The notes under the pieces: model-generated
The model's database searches: none
Told to the model about the DNA's origin: nothing
What the model saw: only the letters and a program-made list of their open reading frames with translations
Translations under genes and position numbers: made by a program
NCBI RefSeq assembly: GCF_002954405.1
Contig: NZ_MQWC01000004.1
Span: forward strand, 62,001-126,000
Source of the DNA: Salinibacter sp. 10B
GTDB lineage: Bacteria; Bacteroidota; Rhodothermia; Rhodothermales; Salinibacteraceae
Length of the DNA: 64,000 bases
Reading direction: 5' to 3'
In this document: positions 43,990 through 52,437 of the stretch, piece by piece
Layout of the letters: every line of letters begins with the position of its first letter
Numbering within the stretch: position 1 is the stretch's first letter

Positions 43990-45160
43990 CCAGAACGACG
44001 ACACTGCCTGTATCCGGACCCAAGTTGAACAGTCGGGTGAGCGGGAGCATTCCGTGCCCATGTTCATGACGTCCAGCTTTACGTTTAACGACGCCGAGCA
44101 GGCACGGGCGCTCTTCGCTCAGGAGGAAGAAGGCAACATTTATTCGCGGTTCACCAACCCGAACGTCGAGGAGTTTGTCGAGAAGATGTGTGCACTGGAG
44201 GGCGTGGAAGAGGGACTGGCGACGGCGTCCGGGATGGCGGCCGTATTCACGACGTTTGCCGCCCATTTAGAGCAGGGCGACGAGGTCCTGGCCTCCCGCT
44301 ATCTGTTCGGCTCCACCCACAAGCTGCTCACGCAGGTCTTTCCGAAGTGGGGCATCAGTCACACGTACGGCGACATCCACGACCTGTCGGAGTGGGAGGA
44401 CCTGGTGACGCCCGAGACGAAATTTGTATATGTCGAGACGCCCTCCAATCCCACGGTGGACCTCATCGACCTGGAGTGGATGGGCACCTTTTGCGATCGG
44501 CATGATCTAATTTACATCGTCGACAACTGCTTCGCGTCGCCCGTTTTGCAGAAGCCGGCCCAGTATGGGGCCGACATCATCATTCACTCGGCCACAAAGT
44601 ACATCGACGGGCAGGGGCGTGGCGTAGGGGGCGTTGTGGTGGGCAACGAGGAATATCTGGAGCCGATCCAGTCCTTTGCGCGGCACAGCGGCCCGGCCCT
44701 TTCGCCGTTCAACGCGTGGATGTTTAGCAAAAGTCTGGAGACGCTGGACGTGCGGATGGAGAAGCATAGTCGGAGTGCCCTGGATGTAGCACAGCACCTA
44801 CAAGAGCGCGAGGACGTAAAGTTTGTTCGGTACCCGTTTCTGGAGTCGCATCCGCAATACGAGCTGGCGCAGAAGCAGATGAGCGGAGGCGGCGGCATTC
44901 TCAGCTTTGCCGTAGAGGGGGGAATCGAGCGAGGGGCCCGCTTTCTCGATGCGTTGGAGATGTGCTCGCTTACAGCCAATCTCGGAGACTCGCGCACTAT
45001 TGCAACGCACCCGGCCAGCACCACTCATAGCAAGCTTACCGAGGACGAGCGCCGGGCGGTGGGCATTCTCCCGGGCCTAGTCCGAGTCTCGGTGGGGCTA
45101 GAGGCCCCGGAGGACATCAAGGCAGACCTCGATCAGGCGCTTGATCGGAGCGCGCAGTAA
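43973..45160 (+). CDS. metZ: Cys/Met-metabolism PLP enzyme (O-acyl-homoserine sulfhydrylase-like)
   Basis: 395 residues. Typical trans-sulfuration fold: YSRFTNPNVEEFVEKMCALE, ASGMAAVFTTFAAHL, VETPSNPTVDLIDLEW, PLP Lys in IIHSATKYIDGQGR near residue 206, and the C-terminal SLGDSRTIATHPASTTHSKL-like segment. It most resembles O-succinylhomoserine sulfhydrylase (MetZ), which joins sulfide from the sulfite reductase to an activated homoserine; cystathionine gamma-synthase or methionine gamma-lyase are possible. It ends the sulfur region. A terminator of the opposite gene lies immediately after it. Confidence 0.9.
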   Translation: MDRPDSQNDDTACIRTQVEQSGEREHSVPMFMTSSFTFNDAEQARALFAQEEEGNIYSRFTNPNVEEFVEKMCALEGVEEGLATASGMAAVFTTFAAHLEQGDEVLASRYLFGSTHKLLTQVFPKWGISHTYGDIHDLSEWEDLVTPETKFVYVETPSNPTVDLIDLEWMGTFCDRHDLIYIVDNCFASPVLQKPAQYGADIIIHSATKYIDGQGRGVGGVVVGNEEYLEPIQSFARHSGPALSPFNAWMFSKSLETLDVRMEKHSRSALDVAQHLQEREDVKFVRYPFLESHPQYELAQKQMSGGGGILSFAVEGGIERGARFLDALEMCSLTANLGDSRTIATHPASTTHSKLTEDERRAVGILPGLVRVSVGLEAPEDIKADLDQALDRSAQ

Positions 45161-45162
45161 AC

Positions 45163-45194
45163 AAAAAAGCGCGTGCCGATTGCTCGACACGCGC
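45163..45194 (-). terminator. Intrinsic terminator of the beta-barrel gene
   Basis: On the minus strand GCGCGTG pairs with CACGCGC over 7 bp, followed by six T. It serves the minus-strand gene ending at 45264, and may also slow transcription coming from metZ. Confidence 0.75.
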
Positions 45195-45263
45195 CAGGGG
45201 ATGATCGCGTCTCTGCGCGCCCAACCGAACCGTCCTCGGTCGGAGATGCAGAAAGGATCAGGG

Positions 45264-45782
45264 TTACAGGTTAATTGCGGCACCGACACGTACGGGGAAG
45301 TACTGCGTGTCCTGTCCTTCTCTGAATACGAGCACGTAGTTGGGCTCTACCAGAAGGCTGGCTCGAGGAGACGTCCGAATGTTCAGGCCTGCGCCAAACT
45401 GAAGGCCAGCCTCTGTTTCGTACGCGTTCTCAGTACCAAGACGGAAAATTCCACCGCCAGCCAGGGCGTAGGGCATGGCCCGTCGGCTCGCCATGGGGGC
45501 ATTCAGCTTCAGGTTGCCCGTCGCCGACCATGAGGCGAAGTTGCCAAAGCCCGGAAGGTCGTTTTCGAACCGATCGAGGTTGCCCCGAATGACGCCTTCA
45601 AGCTGGGACACGATGGGGAAGCCAATACCTACCCCAGCATTAAATCCGGCCTTGTAGGCATCGTTAAGGCCCGAAGAGCTCGGAAATCCCGCTCCACCGT
45701 GTAGGTACACCGTCTGGGCCGTGGCGGGGGCCGCAGCAAATCCAAAGACGGCAAGGATGCCTAGTATCATGAACCGTTTCAT
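45264..45782 (-). CDS. Small outer-membrane beta-barrel protein
   Basis: 172 residues with a signal peptide (RFMILGILAVFGFAAAPATAQ). The mature part has alternating beta strands (VYLHGGAGFPS, AGVGIGFPIV, GLQFGAGLNIR) ending in the barrel-like VRVGAAINL, with a terminal hydrophobic residue. It resembles the OmpW/OprF-type outer-membrane beta-barrel domain. No partner is evident; the downstream plus-strand neighbour is divergent. Confidence 0.85.
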   Translation of the reverse strand: MKRFMILGILAVFGFAAAPATAQTVYLHGGAGFPSSSGLNDAYKAGFNAGVGIGFPIVSQLEGVIRGNLDRFENDLPGFGNFASWSATGNLKLNAPMASRRAMPYALAGGGIFRLGTENAYETEAGLQFGAGLNIRTSPRASLLVEPNYVLVFREGQDTQYFPVRVGAAINL

Positions 45783-46092
45783 TTCGGTCTCTCAATAGAC
45801 GAGTGATGATCGAACAAGGCTCGATCCAAGAAGCCTCTCCTGGAGTCGAGACGCGATTGTATAAACGCACAAAGTCCTGGAAGATATCGTCTCGGTTTGG
45901 CGCATCTTTTGGTGCGTTCCGTAGAGATGGAGGAACTGCGCCGGGGGCGTTGGACGCTCCCCATTTTCGAGCGGGGGCGTCAGGAGATTCCCGGGAACCC
46001 GCTCTTGGGCTGGGGGCTTGAGGATGCGGACCTCAGCCCATACTCTTGGGGTGATCGTTGGCACTGGGAAACAGATTTGATCGGTTCCGCTC
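45783..46092. other. Divergent intergenic region before the TRAP genes
   Basis: About 310 bp between divergent genes. It must contain the two promoters. I see no clear box and no gene. Confidence 0.5.
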
Positions 46093-46656
46093 ATGGAACG
46101 CTGGCTTCGCTGGGCTCGCCGTATCGATCGCGTGAGCGAGTGGTCGGGGCGGGCATTGTACTGGCTGACGCTCGGGATGGTAGGGGTGGGGGCCTTCAAT
46201 GCCATTGCCCGTTACCTTGACCGCTACACCGGGTTCGGGCTCAGTTCCAACATGTGGATCGAACTGCAGTGGTATCTCTTCAGTCTCGTCTTTCTCCTTG
46301 GGGCGGCCTACACGCTCAAGTACGATGACCACGTGCGGGTAGACGTGCTGTACGGACGTCTCTCGCGTCGCGGAAAGGCCTGGATCAACCTATTGGGAAC
46401 CGCGCTCTTTCTCTTGCCCTTTTGCGCGGTTGTGCTGTGGATGTCGATTCCCTTTGTTACCAATTCCTGGGCCATCCTGGAGGGATCGCCCGACCCAGGA
46501 GGGCTTCCCCGGTACCCGATCAAGACGGTCATTCCCCTTGCCCTTACGCTCGTGATATTGCAGGGCGTGTCGCTCATGATTCGGGAAGTGGCTGTTCTGC
46601 GGGGAGCAGAAATCAGTGACGTCTACGACGAAGAGTCGCGTCCACGTATTGGCTGA
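46093..46656 (+). CDS. TRAP transporter small permease (DctQ-like)
   Basis: 187 residues with four membrane helices (LYWLTLGMVGVGAFNAIARY, ELQWYLFSLVFLLGAAYTLK, LLGTALFLLPFCAVVLWM, PLALTLVILQGVSLMI). The DctQ signature EL-W-LF and DHVRVDVLYGRLSRRGKAW are present. It forms the small subunit of a Na+-driven solute importer together with the next gene, 42 bp downstream. Confidence 0.92.
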   Translation: MERWLRWARRIDRVSEWSGRALYWLTLGMVGVGAFNAIARYLDRYTGFGLSSNMWIELQWYLFSLVFLLGAAYTLKYDDHVRVDVLYGRLSRRGKAWINLLGTALFLLPFCAVVLWMSIPFVTNSWAILEGSPDPGGLPRYPIKTVIPLALTLVILQGVSLMIREVAVLRGAEISDVYDEESRPRIG

Positions 46657-46698
46657 ACAGGTGTCGTCCTTGTCGTACTCTCGAACAGGTGATGACGA

Positions 46699-48048
46699 AT
46701 GATGGGTGCCGAAATTCTCGCGCCGCTCATGTTTGTGGGAGCACTTGCACTAATCTTTTCCGGGTATCCCGTTGCCTTTGCGCTGGGGGGCACGGCCCTT
46801 TTGTTTGCGGGGATTGGAGTCGAGACGGGCATGCTGAGCTGGACGTTGCTGCAGGCTCTTCCGTCTCGGATTTTCGGCATCATGTCGAACTTCATCCTGC
46901 TGGCGGTGCCTTTCTTTATTTTCATGGGCACGATGCTGGAGAAATCCAAGCTGGCGGAAGATTTATTGAAGACAATCGGTCAGCTCTTCGGTGCCGTGCG
47001 TGGCGGGTTGGCCATCGCCGTTGTGTTTGTGGGGGCGCTGCTGGCGGCAGCGACCGGAGTGGTGGGGGCCTCCGTCGTGGCCATGGGGCTGATTTCCATG
47101 CCCGTCATGCTTCGCTACGGCTACTCCGGCGAGCTGTCCGCAGGGGTCATTACCGCCTCCGGAACCCTCGGTCAGATCATTCCCCCCAGCATTGTGCTCA
47201 TCGTACTGGCCGACCAGTTGGGCATTAGCGTAGGCGATCTTTTCATTGGGGCCCTTGTGCCTGGGGTGGCCCTTGCCTGCCTTTATGCCGCCTACGCCGG
47301 TGGGGTCGCCCTATTCTGGCCCGACCGCGCACCGGCGCTTCCGGAGGCGGCCCGTGATATTGCCCCGACGCGGCTTCTTCGTCGTGTCGCTCTCGTCATG
47401 TTGCCCCCGCTCATCCTGATTGTCCTTGTGTTGGGCAGCATCTTTCAGGGCATCGCGACCCCTACTGAGGCGGGGGCGCTCGGGGCCGTAGGGGCCATTC
47501 TCCTGGCCGTGGCCAACGGCCGTTTGTCGCTTGAGGCCCTCCGCGAGACGATGGACGAGACGATGCGGCTTACCTCGATGGTGATGTTTCTCCTCGTGGG
47601 GTCCACGGCCTTTTCGCTCGTCTTTCGGGGGCTGGGGGGGGACTTCTGGATTGAGGATCTGCTGACGAATCTGCCGGGGGGCGTCGTTGGGTTTCTCCTC
47701 GTGGCGAATCTGTCGATCTTTCTCCTCGGCTTCTTTATTGACTTCTTTGAGATTGCGTTCATCATCATTCCGCTCCTCAAGGCCCCGGCGGCTGAGCTAC
47801 TTCCGCCCGAGTTTGGCGGAACGGTGAGTGCGGCGCTCGTCTGGTTCGGGGTGATGGTGGGCATGAACCTTCAAACGTCGTTCTTAACGCCGCCCTTCGG
47901 GTTTGCTCTTTTCTACCTACGAGGCGTCGCCCCCGACGACGTGTCGACCATGCAAATTTACCGCGGCGCAGTGCCCTTCATTGTCATTCAGGTGGCCGGG
48001 CTGCTGCTGATGATGCTGTATCCGGAAATGGTGACCTGGGCGTTGTAA
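46699..48048 (+). CDS. TRAP transporter large permease (DctM-like)
   Basis: 449 residues, about 12 helices, the transport subunit of a TRAP system. Typical segments: VPFFIFMGTMLEKSKLAEDLL, GVVGASVVAMGLISMPVMLRYGY, and ITASGTLGQIIPPSIVLIVLADQLG. The mannitol/chloroaromatic or dicarboxylate class cannot be told apart from sequence alone. The binding protein (DctP) that gives substrate specificity is not encoded next to it, nor anywhere else in the window. Confidence 0.94.
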   Translation: MMGAEILAPLMFVGALALIFSGYPVAFALGGTALLFAGIGVETGMLSWTLLQALPSRIFGIMSNFILLAVPFFIFMGTMLEKSKLAEDLLKTIGQLFGAVRGGLAIAVVFVGALLAAATGVVGASVVAMGLISMPVMLRYGYSGELSAGVITASGTLGQIIPPSIVLIVLADQLGISVGDLFIGALVPGVALACLYAAYAGGVALFWPDRAPALPEAARDIAPTRLLRRVALVMLPPLILIVLVLGSIFQGIATPTEAGALGAVGAILLAVANGRLSLEALRETMDETMRLTSMVMFLLVGSTAFSLVFRGLGGDFWIEDLLTNLPGGVVGFLLVANLSIFLLGFFIDFFEIAFIIIPLLKAPAAELLPPEFGGTVSAALVWFGVMVGMNLQTSFLTPPFGFALFYLRGVAPDDVSTMQIYRGAVPFIVIQVAGLLLMMLYPEMVTWAL

Positions 48049-48574
48049 AAGCAGTCAAACAAGTCGTTGGGGAGGCGTCTCGGCCAGGTTCGGTGAATGT
48101 GCTTTCCGAATGCCCTGCGGCGTTGATCCGGGGCGGTATACCAGAAAACGGAGAAGCCGTCGTTGGGCGAACGCCCTCGGTAGAGGCACAGTGATCGTCG
48201 GTACGCGGTTTTAGGACGAGTGGTGCTATTGAAGGATGGTATTTGTAGAGCTTTGATGTAACCTCAATACCATAGACAACACCATCTTCGTCGCTCCTGA
48301 AAATCTGAGAATGCGGTGGGCTATATGTGGACAGCATGTGGGGCCATCTCCAAACGCCAGAAATGGTCCCTCCCCGTCGCTCCAGACTTGATCTGGAGCC
48401 CATCCAACCGGGCGGAGAGGTCCCAGCGATCATTGGATAGGCTCTGGCAATCTAGATTGCCTAGATCAAGTCTGGCCATCTAGATGCTGGGAATCTGAGA
48501 TTCCCTGGAGCGACGACGGAGCACTTTTCTAGCGTTGAAAGCTATTTCATGTGTATTCAATAGCACCACTCGTA
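48049..48574. other. Intergenic region with nested palindrome
   Basis: About 525 bp between the TRAP permease and a convergent minus-strand gene. Apart from the palindromic element at 48375-48515 I see no gene or terminator. Confidence 0.5.
48375..48515. repeat. REP-like nested palindromic element
   Basis: CGTCGCTCCAG (48375-48385) and CTGGAGCGACG (48505-48515) are perfect 11-bp inverted ends. Inside lie CCAGACTTGATCT with its complement AGATCAAGTCTGG (48382-48394 with 48463-48475), the full palindrome GCAATCTAGATTGC (48447-48460), and GGAATCTGAGATTCC (48490-48504). The whole can fold into one compact cruciform or hairpin. Confidence 0.8.
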
Positions 48575-50287
48575 TTAGGTGTGGACGGCGAGTTGCCACA
48601 GGAGGGAAAGTGGAAGGCTGTAGCGGAGCACCGTTAATATCGCTGCGCCGACGACAACCACGAAGGGGCTGGGGAGCAGCAGGGCAATTGTTTTTGTGAG
48701 CGAGACGCCGGCTGCGGCTCGAAAGTCGAGCAGAATGCGCGTGGTGACGGTTAGCAGTGCCCCTAGACTAAGACCGAGAAGGAGAAGGCCTAACGCGGTT
48801 GGAGGGACGGGCGGGGCGGTGGCGGCCATGAGGGCGAGCAGCATGCCTCCCAGGGCAGGCCAGCAGGGCCACACGATCAGCATGAGGCCTTGTGCGGCGG
48901 AGAACGGGGATTCGGAATGGGCAGTCAGAATGAGTGCGCCGGTCCAGAATCCGAGCAGGAGCAGCGAGAGGGTGCCGACTGCGATGCCCGCAAGGGCGGG
49001 CTGAGCCAAAGCATCGGCGAGAGGCCCACGAAGCACAGGGGGAAGGGCTTCGAGGAGAAAGACCGCCGACGGCTGGGTGGCAATGAGGCCGGCGAAAAGT
49101 GCTGTCGTCATGCCGGTCGAGACGCTGACGGTAAGCAGCAACAAGAGGTTGACCCCTGAGTCGACGTCTCGGCCCTTCTCCAGGGCGTCGCGGTAGAAGC
49201 CGTGCGCGGCAAAGTATCGAAACGCCGTTTCCCGGACATACGGGTTCCGGGCATAGAGTCCGCCCAACAGGGCCAGTAGGCCCCACCCGATCAAGACAAA
49301 GGTATGCGGGGCCGTGGAGGGAGGTGCCCCGGAGGGGAAGGCAAAGACCCGCTGAACTCCTGTATAGAATCCCTCAACAACCGAGGCTGCAGGTCGAGCC
49401 GTCCCCGAGCGTGTGTGGAGGCCATAGCGTCGGGTATTGAGGAGCGGCGGCTCTCGGTCTTGCCAGCGGTAAATGAACACCGGGGGAGACGCCGCAACAG
49501 AGTCAGTGACGGCCCTGAGTGCCCGTTCGAGGTAGCGGGCCTGTTGCTCGGCAGAGTGAGGCGTAAGAAGTCCAGAGGCCGCCTGCGGGGCCGTCCAGGT
49601 GCCCAGTGCGCCGATGCCAGGAGCAGGGGCGGCGTCTGTCCAGGAGGTCCAGTGCCGAAGGGGGCTATTCAGGCCACGGGTATCGAGTAGAGGCAGATCG
49701 ACGCTGTTGCCACAGCGATCCGCGGCGCCCGAAAAGGGCGAGACGTAGTACGTGCGGAGAGAAGACGAGTCGTGGATGCGTTGCGTCCATTGTTGAAGGA
49801 CGGTGCAGGCCAGGGACGAAGTGGTATTTGCTCCCCGAGCCAACCCGACAGCATGAATGGATTCGTGCCGTTGGGCTTGTTGCTGAAGGCGAGAAAGGGT
49901 GGGTTGGGCTGCTTCCAGCGAGTCCTCTAAAGCACGGGCGGCTGTGTACGATACCGGAAGATCGACGAAGAGGGTGAGATCGAGAGAGTCGGCCCGGCCG
50001 AAGAGGGCCTGACGCGTGTCCGTCGGCGGCAGTTTAAGAAGTCGGAGGGCCCGCACGCCTGCCTTTTTGAGCCGGGAAAGTGCCCGGAGGGCGGGGCCGC
50101 GGGCGTTGGGAGGGGCCCATACCACGCCGAGAAGGGGAGGGTCGGAATCAGTAGAGGAGACGTTCGGGGCGGTTGCTTGAGTGATCTCCTCCGTGGAAGA
50201 TCGGAGGGGAGCTCCTGCGAGCTGTGTGTGCCCGGCCAGCCAAAAGCCAGTCACAACAAGGAGAAAAATTCCGAGGCGGCGAATCAT
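48575..50287 (-). CDS. Large membrane protein, exported domain plus multi-helix membrane part
   Basis: 570 residues, family not recognised. A signal-like first helix (LGIFLLVVTGFWLAGHT) leads to an exported region of about 300 residues that looks like a TIM-barrel glycosidase or its relic: VWAPPNARGPALRALSRLK, VRALRLLKLPPTDTRQ, VFIYRWQDREP. From about 325 to 570 there are about six membrane helices (FVLIGWGLLALLGGLYA, LLLLLTVSVSTGMTTALFAG and others). No catalytic residues can be named with confidence. It may be an envelope or polysaccharide-related protein. Confidence 0.75.
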   Translation of the reverse strand: MIRRLGIFLLVVTGFWLAGHTQLAGAPLRSSTEEITQATAPNVSSTDSDPPLLGVVWAPPNARGPALRALSRLKKAGVRALRLLKLPPTDTRQALFGRADSLDLTLFVDLPVSYTAARALEDSLEAAQPTLSRLQQQAQRHESIHAVGLARGANTTSSLACTVLQQWTQRIHDSSSLRTYYVSPFSGAADRCGNSVDLPLLDTRGLNSPLRHWTSWTDAAPAPGIGALGTWTAPQAASGLLTPHSAEQQARYLERALRAVTDSVAASPPVFIYRWQDREPPLLNTRRYGLHTRSGTARPAASVVEGFYTGVQRVFAFPSGAPPSTAPHTFVLIGWGLLALLGGLYARNPYVRETAFRYFAAHGFYRDALEKGRDVDSGVNLLLLLTVSVSTGMTTALFAGLIATQPSAVFLLEALPPVLRGPLADALAQPALAGIAVGTLSLLLLGFWTGALILTAHSESPFSAAQGLMLIVWPCWPALGGMLLALMAATAPPVPPTALGLLLLGLSLGALLTVTTRILLDFRAAAGVSLTKTIALLLPSPFVVVVGAAILTVLRYSLPLSLLWQLAVHT

Positions 50288-50450
50288 TGGCCGTGGAGGA
50301 AAAGCGAAAGAGAATCAGTGGGCTCCTTTTGTGGATTCGTCTGCGTAAATCTGTCCGGTTTTGGTTGTCGTTGTCGTGTTCATGAGCAGGAAGGAGGGGA
50401 ATGGATCTCAGGGGTACATTTTCCTCTCAACAAAGACCCTTCTCTAACTC

Positions 50451-50960
50451 ATGAAACGACTGGCATTTGCACTCACGGTAGGTCTTCTCCTGGTGTTTGC
50501 CGTTCCAACGAATGCAACCGCACAGAGCGTAAAGGTTGGGCCGCGGGCCACCATTTCTCTCGGCGACGTTTCGGATGTCGGTGGGGATTTGGGCATTGGG
50601 GCCAATGCCCGAGTCGGTCTTCCGTCTATACCCGTTGATGGCCACGGGGCCTTTACCTATTACTTGGCCGACGAAAACTGGACAGTCTGGTCCCTCGACA
50701 TCAATGCAATTTACCCGCTTCCGGTGACGGGCCCTGTGTCGCCGTACGTGGGCGGCGGACTCGGAATTACGAATTCGTCGTTTGAGAATACGGTCGCCGG
50801 ACGAACCACCACGTCGAGTGACACAGACACGGCCCTCAATCTCGTCGGAGGTGTTGAATTCAATGCAGGGGGACTGACGCCGTTTGCCGAACTCAACGTC
50901 GGCGTTGGGGGCGATCTGAGTCGGGTTGGCCTTTCCGGAGGCGTGCTCTTCGGATTTTAG
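50451..50960 (+). CDS. Small outer-membrane beta-barrel protein
   Basis: 169 residues. Signal KRLAFALTVGLLLVFAVPTNATAQ, then short beta strands (GPRATISLG, GIGANARVGLPS, SPYVGGGLGIT) and a final barrel strand RVGLSGGVLFGF that ends in Phe, as outer-membrane barrels do. It is of the same general class as the protein at 45.3-45.8 kb but not close to it. It is divergent from the large membrane-protein gene and is followed by a hairpin. Confidence 0.85.
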   Translation: MKRLAFALTVGLLLVFAVPTNATAQSVKVGPRATISLGDVSDVGGDLGIGANARVGLPSIPVDGHGAFTYYLADENWTVWSLDINAIYPLPVTGPVSPYVGGGLGITNSSFENTVAGRTTTSSDTDTALNLVGGVEFNAGGLTPFAELNVGVGGDLSRVGLSGGVLFGF

Positions 50961-51009
50961 GGCGTTGCCTCGCAGTGCAGCAATCTCATAAGGAGAATGA
51001 GAACAGGTT

Positions 51010-51042
51010 CGGCCCGTTTCCCAACGTTTGGGAGGCGGGCCG
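51010..51042 (+). terminator. Terminator-like hairpin after the barrel gene
   Basis: CGGCCCG (51010-51016) pairs with CGGGCCG (51036-51042), and the enclosed part TTCCCAACGTTTGGGA gives a second stem. Only a weak T-rich tail (TTGTTAT) follows. Confidence 0.6.
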
Positions 51043-51069
51043 TTGTTATGCCAACTATGCAAGATGATC

Positions 51070-51216
51070 ATGCCTTTTACGAGTCGCTCCGAATCTGACG
51101 GAGTTTCCTTTCTTTATCGGAGAAGATCCCGCATCGGAATGCAGGATGGACCGGAAGCAAACGGAGGAGGCGTCGTTGCCCGAACGTGCTCGGTAGATGC
51201 ACATCGATCCTTCGGA
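51070..51216 (-). repeat. Dispersed repeat, copy B
   Basis: The reverse complement of this 147-bp stretch aligns along its length with 20836-20981. It lies right beside the end of the Smr gene, in intergenic DNA. Confidence 0.75.
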
Positions 51217-51223
51217 GATGGCA

Positions 51224-51502
51224 TTAGTCTTCATCCGTGTTCGGATCCGGCGTAAGATGCGCAATGGTTGCTCCCCATCCGCTCGCGTCTGTCGCTTTGT
51301 TGTAGTCCCGAACGAGGGGATGATCGTTCAAGATGGAGCGTACGTGACGCCGGAGGGTGCCGGTCCCCTTGCCGTGTATAATCCGGACCTGCGTCAGTCC
51401 CTTCTCGTGACAGGCGCGCAAATATTCGGGGACCAAGTCCCCCACGTCGGACGGATCAAAGACGTGAAGATCAAGCTCACCGTCAATCGGATATTCCTTC
51501 AT
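51224..51502 (-). CDS. Stand-alone Smr-domain protein
   Basis: 92 residues. The Smr fold is recognised by ELDLHVFDPSDV at the start and RIIHGKGTGTLRRHVRSIL. Smr domains cut or bind DNA or RNA; as a small separate protein the role is open. It ends with an acidic halophile-like tail (PDPNTDED). Confidence 0.88.
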   Translation of the reverse strand: MKEYPIDGELDLHVFDPSDVGDLVPEYLRACHEKGLTQVRIIHGKGTGTLRRHVRSILNDHPLVRDYNKATDASGWGATIAHLTPDPNTDED

Positions 51503-51917
51503 TGGGAGAGCGGAGACACGTGAGGTGGGAGCGACGGGAACGTTCAGCGTGGAGGTCGTACATGATATCAGAGGAATCGTTGTGAGAGGCGGGCGAGAAT
51601 AGCTGAGGGGGAGCGGGCAGTTCCGCTAAGAAAATTCAGGAGACCCCCATACCGAAGAAACGGGGTACTGAGGTCCAACACGCCGTGACCGAGGCGCCTC
51701 GGGCGGTGGGACAAGCGAGAGGAAGACCGCTTCTGGAAGTGACTTGTGCGGCGGTATCCATCCGACTGCGACGGTGCAGGGGGTGTGAGCCGTCGTCTTG
51801 TTCGTGCCATCTGGCGTGGAGACTGGATCCGCATGGGCTCGTGGGAGTGGCTCCGGTTCCGAGCAGTCGGCGCACAACGGGGCGTGTAATTCTCTTTTTG
51901 ATTTTCCGTACCGACGT
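51503..51917. other. Intergenic region between smr and tspO
   Basis: About 415 bp without a credible gene. Antisense open frames here overlap tspO and have no family features. No regulatory site is clear. Confidence 0.5.
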
Positions 51918-52412
51918 ATGCCGCGATCAAGCCGCTGGACACTGCCTCCCTGGAGCCAGGCCGTTCTTGCTGTTCTTGCGTGTGAGGCCGTCGGGTTGCT
52001 TGCAGGATGGGGCACACAGGCCTCCGTGCGCACATGGTATCCGACCCTCGTCAAGCCGAGTTTTACACCCCCTGGGTGGCTATTTGCACCGGTCTGGACG
52101 GTGCTTTACGCGCTAATGGGCATCGCGGCGTTTCTCGTATGGAAGGGACGGACGGAGGACACCGAAAGCCAGCAGGCACTGGTGTTGTTTGCCGGACAGC
52201 TCGTGCTTAACGGCGCATGGTCGTTTGCATTCTTTGGGGCCCGGTCGCCCATCCTTGGCCTCATTGTCATTACCGCGTTGTGGGGAATGGTGGTCTGGAC
52301 GACCGATCGCTTTTTTCGAGTTCGTCGGGTGGCCGGAGCGCTTCTGGTGCCGTACCTCGCGTGGGTGACCTATGCCTGGGCGTTGAACGTGGGGATTTGG
52401 CTCCTCAACTAA
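51918..52412 (+). CDS. tspO: TspO/MBR tryptophan-rich sensory protein
   Basis: 164 residues from ATG 51918, five membrane helices. Family signatures: WYPTLVKPSFTPPGWLFAPVW, LYALMGIAAFLVWK, LVLNGAWSFAFFG and the final PYLAWVTYAWALNVGIW. TspO binds porphyrins and responds to light, oxygen or stress. It is convergent with the SDR-DUF2867 gene, with which it is often clustered in light- or stress-induced loci. Confidence 0.95.
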   Translation: MPRSSRWTLPPWSQAVLAVLACEAVGLLAGWGTQASVRTWYPTLVKPSFTPPGWLFAPVWTVLYALMGIAAFLVWKGRTEDTESQQALVLFAGQLVLNGAWSFAFFGARSPILGLIVITALWGMVVWTTDRFFRVRRVAGALLVPYLAWVTYAWALNVGIWLLN

Positions 52413-52437
52413 GGACAGGGGGCGAAGCGCCGGCCAG

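Noticed and set aside
51568-52054. Antisense frames over tspO and its upstream region
   Set aside because: No recognisable domain; they run across a well-supported TspO gene.
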